A stretch of 64,000 bases of DNA from Ophiodon elongatus (Eukaryota > Chordata > Actinopteri > Perciformes > Hexagrammidae). The translations under genes and the position numbers were made by a program. Position 1 is the stretch's first letter. Each line of letters begins with the position of its first letter. Location: positions 2,683,501 through 2,747,500 of the forward strand of contig JACSYO010001857.1 of assembly GCA_016806645.1 (NCBI GenBank), in the 5' to 3' direction. Positions 22,638 through 34,225 of the stretch are shown here, piece after piece. Below the pieces are notes generated by a model. It was not told where the DNA came from, made no database searches, and was given only the letters and a program-made list of their open reading frames with translations.

Positions 22638-25600
22638 ATGGCTCCCGTTCTGGAGAAACAGCTCCCGGGCGCAGCCGGGGCCGGCGACAATAACAACGAG
22701 GAGGAAGAGGGACAAAACCTGTGGCAAGTTGTGTTGTTGTCTTTAACGTCTCCGTGTCTGCCGGGGCCCTGTTAGAGAAACACCCCCGGTGTGGTTGTGC
22801 TTTGTCACGGCCAGTCCCGGTCACACACCGGCCCGGCTCGCAGTACCCGAGCAGGGCGGTCAGTGTTACTTCTGTTAGCTGCTCGGCTAACGTCACCGAA
22901 AGGGGCGACTTCTGACTAGTTACATGACCGTGAGCCAAGACTGTCATTTTACCTGGTACAAGGAAGGGGTTTGACTCAACGGAAAGTTTTGAGGGAGCCA
23001 TTCGTAGTATCAGAGGCTTTGACAACACCTCAACTATAGCTTCTTAAATGCAGGCTGCCACAAGCTAACAGGGACCTAAACGAGCTAACAGGGACCTAAA
23101 CGAGCTAACAGGGACCTAAACGAGCTAACAGGGACCTCAACGAGCTAGCAGGGACCTCAACGAGCTAGCAGGGACCTCAACGAGCTAACAGGGACCTCAA
23201 CGAGCTAACAGGGACCTCAACAAGCTAACATGAGCCTCAACAAGCTAGCATGAGCCTCAACAAGCTAACGTTAACGTCACAAGCGACTCGAGTAACGTCG
23301 TGCAGAAACGTACTGTATCTCTAGTCACGAGAGCTCGTAATGTTACTGTCGTGAGGCTCAAGCTGCTCAGGTTTCATGTGTTCACAACCCTCTCTCACCG
23401 ATCAGTGAAAGTGACCGATCATTTCCTGACTGTTGTGTTGTGGACACATCACCGGCTGACTGAATAGTCATGCTGAACCATGAACGTGGTCGTTAAGTTG
23501 ACATTGTGTCACTTGAATGTCAATTTAACGGTTCGTTCTCAATATCTGTTTTGTTTCTTTGTAGGACCTCGATATTGAGTGAAGTTTCAACTACAACGAG
23601 TTCAAAGTTGCCATCAGGAAAAAATATCCTGATATTTGGTAAGTATAAGTTATTGCACATGTGTGAAAGTCAATGCTTTTGCAGTGGGTTTTTGGTCAAC
23701 CCTGGAGGGAGGGGAGGCCCCGCACACTGCACAACCACACTGATCTCACAAAAGCTAATGATTGCAAATTAAAACCTTTCTGACTTTTCAAACAGTCTGC
23801 ACTTTCCGCTCTGTTTTTTCCCCACACTCTTGAAAGGAATAGTTAATAAACACAAAATACAGAGAGGTCTTATTGTGTGGGGGGCGCACATTTGAGTTGG
23901 CCTTCCACAAATTTGAGAAATACCGCTGTTGACCAAACATATTTGTGAGCCTCTGACGGTCACGAGAACATGAGGGCAGTCCCTTTTACTTTTTAGGTGG
24001 AAAGGTTGTAAAGTCGAGATATGTTTGTGTATAAGCAGGAAGTCGGAGTGATGATTTCTTAGCACATCGCATACATTATCATCGTATAATGATAAATATT
24101 GAACTCTATTACGACTGTTACTAATAATAATGAATAACATCATAAGCTGATGAATAAAATGTCTTACAGGTGAGGATGGATCAGGAAAAACATCTCTTAT
24201 AGCTAAACTTCAAGGAGTGGATCACAACAAGAGAGGCAGGGGACTGGAGTATCTGTACCTAAATGTCCACGATGAAGACAGAGATGGTGAGTTTACCTGC
24301 TGTAGCTTTACTTGTGTTTGTTTTACAGCGGAAGCCTTTACAAAATAACAGTAGTTTAGAACAATGATACGATTGCTTGTATTAAACTAGTATTTTGTTT
24401 TCCTTTTTGAAGACCTTACTCGCTGCAATGTGTGGATCCTGGATGGAGACCTATACCACAAAGGCCTACTTAAGTTTGCTGTTTCAGCTCAGTCACTACC
24501 TGACTGTCTAGCTGTGTTTGTTGCGGATATGTCACGGCCCTGGACCATTATGGAGTCACTGCAGAAGTGGGCCAGCGTGCTACGTGACCACCTGGACAAG
24601 CTAAAGATCTCTCCAGAGGTCATGAGAGAAATGGAGCAGAAGAGTAAGCAATGTGATTTTGAAGTGTTCAAATGTTATGAATGTCAGCGAATCTCGTAAT
24701 TACAAACAGATCTTTCTTTCGTTAAAGCTGTCAGTTTGTTAAGACGGATATAATTTGGTGAGTTGTTATGGGGTAGTCATCTTATGTCTCAACATGCAAG
24801 AAAAAAAAAAAAGAGCATGCATATTGTTGAATTATATGTCTAGGTAGAGGGTTTAAAGGACACCGCACTGGCTGAAGCACCCCAGGGTGGACTCAATGGG
24901 AGTCTTAAATAATAAGAGCCACTATCCTTGCTGACTGGCTCCAAGGAAAAAAGGGAGACTTTGGTAGCTGCGTAGCATGGAAGGCAAGAACTGTATGACA
25001 TTGCACATTATCATGGATGTTTCTAGGTCATCATCAGAGGAGCCCATGATCCTCAGCTGTGTGTTCTGGCTGTAGGCGAGTTCTGCAGATCAATGTGTGT
25101 GTGATGCACTCCTGTTAATTTTAGAACTGGTTATCTCTCGCTTATGAACAGTTCTTTTGTGTTTGGGAAAATGCTTTTGGAGGTGGCAAGTTGGTTCAGC
25201 CTGCAGGATTTTACAGAAAGTTCTTGTCCGCCACTAAATGTTGCTTGCTGCTGTTGCTCTTACAAGTCTGAAATGACTTGTCACAACGAATGTCAAACTG
25301 TTTAATGATTTCAGATGAGTTTGACAGAACAGGTCTAAAAATGTTCCCAACATTTAACATGCTAATATAGCGACATGTGGTAACAAGTCTGTTGGCAAAC
25401 GTGAAAAAGAAAAGGGAATCTGGTAGCTAAGTGATGACTAAAGCTCATTGGTAATTACAAACAAAAGTTTTATTACTTTTAATGGGGCCACATTTTCAAC
25501 TTGCTTGTTTAAGTGGCTTTTTAGTTAAGCAGTTAACATTGATTATAAAATGCAGTAGAAAGGAAATGTGTACATTATAACTATCAATAGATGTTGGCTT

Positions 25601-27096
25601 GAGCACACATTAAAGTTGTAAATTTGCTATGGTAGTGTTTACTGTAGAAATCGTCACAATTTTGTAAACAAAATGTTTAGGCTTAACTTAAATTGTTTTT
25701 TCTAGAGTTCTCTTCAACTTACTCTCTCTGGCCTTTTGGCATGGTCGGATTTCCAGTTCAGCTGAGGCATATCATCAACATAAAGTAACAGCATGTCAGC
25801 TGTGATGTCAGCAGCAGATTAGTGCGACCTAGTCAGATTACATATTTGTAGATATGAGTGTGGTGTGAGTGAGACAGACAGACTGGAAGTGTGTGCTCTT
25901 GTCCAGGGAGTCTTGCAGGCGTCTTGCATCATGGTTCCCTCCCCTCCAACTGCAGCGTCAGAGAAAACTGAGTGGGTCTGAATTCAGTCAGTGGGCCGGA
26001 TCTTCTCACTCCTCTTATGCTGTAACTGAAGTAGTCTGGCTTCTGCAGTCGTCTCACGTTGAATTACAGGATCAAGCTATTGCTTCCTGGACAACACCTT
26101 GAAATGAAAGATTATTCTGTGGTAGAAACAAGACAGGGACTTTCCTTGTGCCTACAGTATCTGGGAATGGTGTGAAGGCAAACATTGAGGGTATTTTGTT
26201 TTCACTCTAGGTTTGTTTCACTTTTTTTATGAAAAGAAAAGTATTCTGACAGCTGTAAAAACGTTTTAGTCATGAGCCAACAGCATAAACTAGGAAACTG
26301 ATAAAGACTGATGTAAAACTTGGGCTTGTCTTACAATAGCCAATGAGACCAAATTTGCTTATTTGCCATTTAGTTCACCAGAAATGACACCTTTATTCAT
26401 ACCTAAACTTGAGCTTTGAGCTCACTGACATATTTCAAGAAATGGATATGATTAATGCATGTCTTTTCTGTGAGGTACAGTCTCAGTACTTAAAGAACAT
26501 TATTTAATTTAGTGACGGCTTAGCAGTCCTCGATTATGTGTGCCAATGTATTTTGACCCCACCTTTAGTTGTGGACAGATAGACTTTGTCCTATTAAGAC
26601 CCATTTGTCTTTGTCTCTTTCACTTTGTTTTGTTTTTTGCTCGTAGCTTAGTTTCTTCTCGTCTGTTTTCATTCAATAAATCTCCTGCCATGTCTTGGCT
26701 CAGCAGACCTCCTGTAAAGCTTAGTGTCTCTGCATTAGAAAAAGATTATATGAAACTATGACATATTTTTCGCTGTCGTTCAAATCTTTGTCAAACTAGG
26801 TTTAGTTGTTCTCTGTATACACTTCAACTGGAAAATTAAAAATGTTGAATGGTGTCAAATCAGCATGGTAAATTTCTGGTGTACAGATTCTATTTGTGCT
26901 ATGCACTGGATTTGTGTAATCCAGGAGGTTTCCCCTTTAGATTGCTTGTAACACCAGTCCTCTCCCCATATCCCATGTTTGGAAGTGAAGGAGGTGGCTC
27001 AAAACAAAGTCAATCTGGCTTTGTGGCCGGTCTCCAACCACATTTCTGAAGCTCCTGAGGAAGTAGGCCAAAGCTTCCTGCATATAACCCCCACCA

Positions 27097-27140
<44 letters not shown>

Positions 27141-30100
27141 CTCCCCCTCCACCTCATACATCTCTGCAATTGTCTGGACAGCTGGGACAGGCTGAGCACA
27201 ACAGTTAACATTATTCTATAAAACCAAGTTTATAGTTCTGCATCAGTGTTAAAGCAAAGGCTACGGCTGGTTACGTAACTTTACCAAAGGTCCCACCGAA
27301 GATGACGTGCACCTTACGTGTTGGGGCTACAGAGATACCAAGTGGAGACCACAAAAACCTTTTCAGCTTTCAGATTGTCTGAATTCCTATCGTTTGCTCC
27401 CTTTGTCTCTCCAACAGTGGTGAAAGCGTTCCAAGAGTACACAGAACCGGAGGATGCGGCCCCATCCTCCCCACAGAGACGTGCCCCAACAGCAGGGGAA
27501 GACGAGGCTGTTGTGCTACCACTTGGGGACAACACACTCACACACAACCTGGGCATTCCAGTGCTAATAGTTTGCACAAAGGTAAATAATTCCTACAGCC
27601 ACAAATGTCTTGTGTGAAGCCATAGATAGCACCATATCTAGAGACAACTAATGTTTTGGTGTCGTTATAAGTTTTTAATTTTGTTTTAAGGTTTTATCAG
27701 TTTTTCAGAGGTAGTTCTATCTAACGTAGATATTTGCTGGTTCTCTGGATAAACTATACTATATACTACAAACATACATCCTTAAACTCCTAATACTTAT
27801 GGCAGTTGTCATAACTACTTGAGAATTACAATTTTCCCGTAAATCACACACGCAGACTCCACAATTTAGTTTTTAGAAAGGATACTTATTGTACCATCAA
27901 TATTCGCCTAATGAGCCATGGTGTCCAACTCTTTGGTTAGAAACTTGAATAAATCCAGTTGTTTGAAGATGTTTTCCAGGCAATACAAAATAGACATTGG
28001 AGAGGGAATTATATCCCGTTTAACTTCTAAGCAGCTTATAATGCATCATTAAAACTACTAATGACAATATTTATTTTATCAATAGAAATACAATATTTTA
28101 TTTCCTAATCATTTGAATGATGTGTTTTCTTGCAAAACCCACTGTAGATGACTATAACAAAGTAAAAGTATAACATTTAGAATTGTTGATGGTTTACACT
28201 GACTTCAGAATGGTTGAAATTATTTTTGGAGCCTTGTAGATCAGCTGCTAAAACAACAAACAATCTGTATATGCCAATATGGATCATCAATGATCATCAA
28301 TTGGTATCGGCAGGAAAAAAAATCAGCAATCTCTAAAAGTTACATTTGCTCACTTAAAAAAAAGAAAAAAAAGAAATCTTGTGCTGATCTGATACGTGAC
28401 TCCAATCCGTGTTACGATCCAAACCGTAAGTTTTAAGATGCACTCCTAACAGAGCCTCCTTTAATGCCGTCCTCACTGCTGGTGGATTCTTTATTTGCCT
28501 CCTTGATGAGCCGTAATAATAAAGTAATAAAAAGCTGTCAGTATACTTGCTTGTATAACCCTCCAGGCACAGACTAGTGCAGAAAAACTGTTTCACATGC
28601 TACCCGTGACAAGAAAATGGTGAATATGCCTTTTTTTTTTATCAGTGGTGCCTCTTTCTAGCCCGTGTAAGAGGGGGAAAAAAAATGGCACAAAGTTATT
28701 GTTGGAGACCATTATTTTCTGTTTAAAACTATTCAAACTGCTGTCGGTCTTCTTTTGAACATCACCTTCTGTCATGACTAGTCATGGAAGCTTCACTGCT
28801 GACCCAGGGACAGAAAGTATTGTATTTTAGTGTTGTCATTGCCACACCACCAAGCACGGAAATCCGGGCAGAAATTGTTGTGGCGGTGTCCATTCTTCCA
28901 ATCGCCACCAACTCCTCCTACCTCAGTCATCTGCTGTCACTGTCCTCAGCACCAGCTATACTTTCTGTGGGTGGCCAACTGGTTATCACCAGGCAGACTA
29001 GTATTAAAAAAAAACCAACAAAACAACCGGTCTGTTAAAATGTTGTGCTGTATTTTACTCTGCGCTTAAAAAACAACTGTTGGAACATGAGCCCTTGAAG
29101 GGGACGCATATGGATTTGTGTATTGCACCTTTGTCTCTGTCAGTGTGGCATGACCGAGAGAGAAGACACCGTCATTAGAGAATTGACTGATGCAGAGAGC
29201 AGTAACCGTGTACATTTTTGATTTTTGTGAATCTCATTAAAATATGCATCTCTTTCCCGCTCTCAATCGTATATCCTTCAGTGTGACGCAGTCAGCGTTC
29301 TAGAGAAGGAGCACGACTACAGAGAAGAGCACTTCGATTTCATCCAGTCCCACATTCGGCAATTTTGCTTACAGTGTATCCTTTTTTATATACGATTGTT
29401 TGTTATTCTCGCACAATGGTCATTATATTTATAACATTGACAGAAATGTTTTTTAATTTTTTTTATAAATGGCCCATATTTTATTGATTATCAATTAATT
29501 AATTAATCAATCCATCATCTATGTGATTACCCCAACAATTGTTGCCTTAACTGAAGTAAACAGATGGAGCCGGCCTGATCTACACTTCAGTCAAAGAGGA
29601 GAAGAACATGGACCTGCTTTACAAATATATAGTGCATAAGATGTATGAGTTCCAGTTCACCACACCTGCCTTAGTGGTGGAAAAGGATGCAGTGTTCATG
29701 TAAGTGAAGCTAGAGATGCACTAGTTTATTTAGTTCATTGATTCTTTGTTTTTTCTGTCTGTCTCACATAATTGTAACATTTGGGTAATTTAGTTGCCAA
29801 CTGCCATTTTTCTTTCTGTATTTGTTGTGACTCATATACCGTCGGTTTTCTTCCAAGGAACTACTCCAACTGTTAACAGAGTTTTCATCATTGCTGTAAT
29901 TGGAACGTCTTTTCTTTCCTTTCAGTCCATCTGGATGGGATAATGAGAAGAAAATTGGGATTTTGCATGAAAACATATCAACAGTCAGACCCGAGGATCC
30001 GTTTGAAGATTTTATCACGAAGCCTCCAGTACGAAAGGTAATGGCAATGTACTGAGGAAATGTGAACTTTAGATAACCACATTACAACCCAAAGTGCCAA

Positions 30101-33100
30101 TTACATAACGGCATGCTTTCTCCTTTGCTCTTCTTCACAGCTGGTTCATGAAAAAGAGATCAATGCAGAGGATGAGCAGGTATTCCTGATGAAACAACAG
30201 GTAAGTGTCAGTCTGTCTTGCATATTTCATGATTTCTGTCACCAGCTGCTGAGCTTGACAGTGTGTCGGAAAATTCCGGATGTTGATTTTGAAGTCAAGC
30301 TGTCAAGATCAAAAACAGTTAGTTGTAAGGCAGCTGTTTTATCCACGCGACATAGATATCTAAAAATAATCATAAAAAAATACCAAAGAATTTGGCTGAA
30401 GTTTATTGAACAGCTAGAACCAGCCCTTTGTAAGATTTAAGTGGCATCCTGAACTGCCATTTTCACGAATAATCACATTTCTATACTGTACTTGTGTTCT
30501 GGTGAACATCTGAAACTTCCACATGACAAGCAACATTGCCTTCACTTCCTATTTTGCAGACAAAAAAAACCCAGGAAGGCAAATGAAAAAAGAGAAGCAC
30601 TCAACTGAGGTTTCAGTTTTGCAAGCTAGAGAATTGTTTGACGTTTCTTTCTTGTATCTGTACTGACTGCCCCTCTTTATATGGCTATCTAAATAATAGT
30701 CTTTACAGAAGTTTTTGAAAATTAGATAAATAAATGAGTAAAATAGTGTAAATATGTATGTTAATAGGTTCAAGGTTAATTTATTGCCATTGTACAACCT
30801 TGCACAATGGTTGCACAATGAAATGCAGTTGTAGTCACAAGAAAAGCCCAAAACAAAAACGGTGTTCCTGGAGTGCATTTTGTTTTATTTTGCATCAGGA
30901 TTGTAAACGGATGCAACAAAAACACTGGTGAATATAATTAGTTTTCCAGAAATCCAAAATGAGTCAACCATTTTTGTTGGAATCATAAACTGCGTCTGAA
31001 TTAAGCCATTCACTTTTACTTTTACTTTTGTTTCTCTCCAGTCTTTGTTATCAAAGCAGCCGGCCACACCAACAAGAGGAGCAACAGTAAGTGTCTTAAC
31101 ATCCCTCAGTGTGGGCTCTTGATAATGGATGGATTTATTCCATTGTTTTTGCACGCAATACTTTTTTCTCCTGGCTAGACAAACAAGGCTATTTGTTTGT
31201 GGCCACAGTTTTGACCTGGTTTCTGTGTTGCAGGAGTCTCCCGGGCGGACAGCCTCAGGATCTCCCAGGCCTGCGGGTCGCACCGGCCAACCCAACGTGA
31301 CCAGCGGCTCGACAATGGCTGCTGTCAAAAAGCCTGACCCAAACATGAAAGGTAGGAGCTCCATGAATTCTGTTTTTTTTTTTTTTTGTTTCTTCATATC
31401 TGTTAATTGAGAATTCAACTTTGCTCCCTAGTTTGTTTAGGTTGTCACAGGGTGACAAATTACTTTTCTATAAAAAAAAAATGTAATAATCCACATTTAT
31501 TTAAAAACCAATTTATTGTCCCCTGCAAGAAACTGTTCTGACTGCTGCAATATTGCCCCCAAGAGGTAACATCTAAAAAGAATCCCATAACTTCCTGAGC
31601 CGACATCCCTGAAACAGAAATATTGACTTTCTCGCCTTCATTAAGTGCAGAAGGGGGCTAGTGCATTCCAACTAGAAAGTAGGTTTAACCAGATTTAATA
31701 GAGGGTCTGTTAACTCTTGCCTATTGTGGTTTGGAATTACAATGTTAATGGAGTTGATTGGATTTTTAAAATGCTCCGTGTTTGTAGCAAGTTTATCAAC
31801 ACACTTTCTTCCCTGACATAGGATGTTTTTGAGTTTTTTTTTTTTTTTTTTTTTTTGTGTCCTAACATAGAAAGTATCTTATGCGACAGTTTGTAAAGCC
31901 CTCTGACCCAAATGTGGGATTTTAGGGTGGCACACATACCAGAGTGCACGATACAACCCCTTGATGGGGCTTTTGTCGTCAACTTTACAAGATGAAGACG
32001 TGGCTTTATTTTGCAACACGGTCATTATACGTGGTGGGAACAAAATATTTTTAACATATGAAGATATAGAGATTAAGATATCTATCTATTAACTGAAGAT
32101 ATCCCAGCCTGCTAATCTGGAATCATAACATAATATGTTGGGCATTAAAGCAGGATGATATGTTAATAATCAGCCTGTTTTCTCAATCAGTGTTGAGAAG
32201 GTAACTAGAAACTCAATGATTAAGTATGGTGGGTGATGGCTACCATCATGCATATCAACTCTTAATATTGTTATATTTGACTTGAATTTTCACTAGAAAA
32301 GGGGGTTTCCTTAATTGCAGATGTGTTTTTAAACTCCATGTTTCTCCTGCAGCGGGGGCTGCCAATGAAGGGGTGCTGGCTAACTTCTTCAACAGCCTGT
32401 TGAGTAAAAAGACTGGAGCCCCGGGGAGCCCGGGGAGCCCGGGGAGCCCGGGAAGTGGAGCAGTCGGAGCTGGAGTCCAAGGGTCCGCCAAGAAAACAGG
32501 TACAATCCCTCATTCCAGTGCTCAGGGAACAGCCTCAGTATTTAGACCTCTGTGCAGGCGACCGCCTTGGCCATAAGCATTATTATTTCATATTGTCCAT
32601 TCTCGTGAACGCAATATCTCAGGAATGCCTGGAGGAAATTTCTTCAAATTTGGCACAAGCGTCCACCTGGAGGCTTGAATCTCAAACCATGGCGTGAGCT
32701 GACAAATATAACTGTTCCTTTTTGTAATTATAAGTTGTAGATATTTAAGATCAAACTTTCTGCTCTCCACAGTTTGTGTAGCACCTCGTAAGGCTCCGGT
32801 CTAACAGCATTCCTTAATGACATTTGCCCTTGATATTACTCTTGTTTTTATTATTGAATGTAGGCAACACCCAATTGAACAGCTAGAAAATGTTAAGTGC
32901 TTGTGTGTGTTAAAAACAATGTCTGACATCTGTACATTCTTGTCACATTATGCCACGTTGTGAATTTGAAAAGTAAATTATATAGGTTGTCGTGAACATT
33001 GTTATGCTCATCTGACAGATCATCAAATACAGCGGCATAACAACACCATGCATCGTTGATGCAGCTGTGCCACGTGTCGTATATAATTGACGTCACTTAA

Positions 33101-34225
33101 AAAAGACGACTCTCAACCAAAGAGGTCTCATTTGTTGAACGCCTGTTGCCTTGACTCCTCTCCTCACACGTCTGCCTCCTCTTTTGCTCGCATCTCCCGT
33201 GAGTGGGGCTAAGACAAGGAAAGGAGGAAAGGAATTGAGGATCTACAAACGGCGTAATAAGAAAAGCCTCTGGACTCAAAGGAGGAACGGATTAGATTTT
33301 GGAGGTCAAGGTCACTGCAACTTTAGTTAGTCAAATCAGTAATAAAGCATTACTGTTGGCTTTAGCATCCTTAGTATTTAGATCCATCAGAGCATGGGCT
33401 TCAGGCACACTGAAGTCAAGACAAGTGGAGAGTTAGAAACGGGGCCTTTTGTTGACCACTTTGCTGTCTGGAGTTTCATCTCTACAGCCAGAGAGAGAGA
33501 GAATGTTACAACAGGAGCAATAGAGGTTTATATTTGACTGAACTACTGACATCTGAAGAAACTTGTGACAGGCCTGTATGCACCAAACCTTCTATCATAA
33601 AACTAATGTCTCACTCCATGGCACATCTCTTTGCGCTCTTGCTCAACTAATTTATTTTTCTCGAGTAACCTCAGCTGTTTTGCATGTCAACCGCTCTTAT
33701 TTTCAGCTCCAGCATATATATATATTTTTTTATATGACTTTGTTATATCAGGTAAATATAACAAAGTCAAATCCTGTTTGTTTTGTGAAATGACTGAATG
33801 CGACCGGTGAGACGTTGAGGGAAACATTGCATAACTCATCTTTCCGTCTGGGACCACTTCCTCTCCCAGTGCTGAGCACTGTTAAGATTTCTTTGAGACC
33901 CAGCTGAAAGGATCATGCATGAGTAAATGTTCCTTACGTCTCATGATTCGTTTTGCATGAGTGTTAACTGGCAGTGAGCCGCCAAACCTCCAGCATGGGA
34001 CCTCCTCAGCATCAATCCCCATCCATCTGCTTGCTGGCCGTAGAACAACCGTTTAGTACACACAGAGGCTACAGGAGATTACTTTTGGACTTTGTCTCCT
34101 GTTTTTCCCAAGGGCAGAAGCCGGGTTTGACTGATGTCCAGGCGGAGTTGGACCGGATGACCCGCAAACAAGACTCCATGGTTTCAACAAACAACATACC
34201 AGCGCCGACCGAGAACGAAGCGTGA
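22638..34225 (+). CDS. dync1li2: Cytoplasmic dynein 1 light intermediate chain 2, 13 exons
   Basis: Coding exons: 22638-22723, 23565-23638, 24170-24286, 24413-24643, 27418-27581, 29282-29375, 29564-29699, 29926-30037, 30141-30200, 31042-31086, 31234-31351, 32353-32499, 34113-34225 (1497 bases, 498 residues; human LIC2 is about 492). The protein is a dynein-1 subunit: a Ras-like fold binds the heavy chain and a flexible tail binds activating adaptors (BICD, Hook, Spindly, RILP types). Visible landmarks are Walker A GEDGSGKT (54-61), TRCNVWILDGD, LTHNLGIPV, YTSVKEEKN, GWDNEKKIGILHEN and the adaptor-binding helix GVLANFFNSLLSKK (419-432). The start MAPVLEKQ, the EEEEGQNLW segment and the MKQQSLLSKQPATPTR stretch match LIC2 better than LIC1. 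All introns are GT-AG except intron 1, which is GC-AG. The tail carries an enlarged GSP tandem repeat. The ATG has a good context (GAAGATGG). Confidence 0.95.
23064..23273. repeat. 20-bp minisatellite in dync1li2 intron 1
   Basis: Ten full copies plus a partial one of a 20-base unit, GCTAACAGGGACCTMAACGA, in exact register. Variants are ordered: the first three units read CCTAAAC, the following ones CCTCAAC, two middle ones have GCTAGC, and the last copies change to TGAGCCTCAACAA. The array lies about 340 bases after exon 1, still within the CpG-rich first kilobase. Confidence 0.95.
24644..27417 (+). other. dync1li2: dync1li2 intron 4
   Basis: The largest intron (2.8 kb). It contains a (CA)n tract at 27110-27137. 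No nested gene or recognised element was found. Its donor is A|GTAAGC and its acceptor CCAACAG|TG; joining restores KMVKAFQEY, matching the LIC family. Confidence 0.8.
27582..29281 (+). other. dync1li2: dync1li2 intron 5
   Basis: AT-rich 1.7 kb intron. Around 28300 and 28385 there are degenerate phrases (GGTATCGGCAGG, GCTGATCTGATACGTGACTC) like a common fish repeat, too decayed to name. No coding content is supported. Confidence 0.7.
30771..30835 (+). repeat. Short interspersed repeat fragment in dync1li2 intron 9
   Basis: The sequence CAAGGTTAATTTATTGCCAT followed by TTGCACAATGAAATGCAG resembles the 3' part of a repeat seen often in fish genomes (AATTTATTGTCATT...AATGAAATGCAGTT). It is short and its family is not certain. 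Confidence 0.4.
32597..32685 (+). repeat. Interspersed repeat fragment in dync1li2 intron 12
   Basis: Contains TCTCGTGAACGCAATATCTC, AGGAATGCCTGGAGGAAATT and TCTTCAAATTTGGCACAAGC in sequence. I recognise this order from a widespread teleost repeat. Only about 90 bases remain, close to the 5' end of the intron. No function is indicated. Confidence 0.55.

Noticed and set aside
22471..23028. Minus-strand 185-codon frame over the dync1li2 promoter and exon 1
   Set aside because: It is opposite a well-supported exon and GC-rich promoter, shows no known domain, and is explained by GC-rich composition with few stops.
23064..23273. CRISPR-like array
   Set aside because: Units are contiguous 20-base copies with no unique spacers, in an intron of a vertebrate gene, so it is a minisatellite.
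28784..29038. 84-codon frame in dync1li2 intron 5 as a nested gene
   Set aside because: No homology is recognised and its end runs into an A-rich tract; it looks like chance.
30885..31418. Minus-strand 177-codon frame across dync1li2 exons 10 and 11
   Set aside because: It is antisense to two confirmed exons and their introns, with a lysine run from an intron poly(T).
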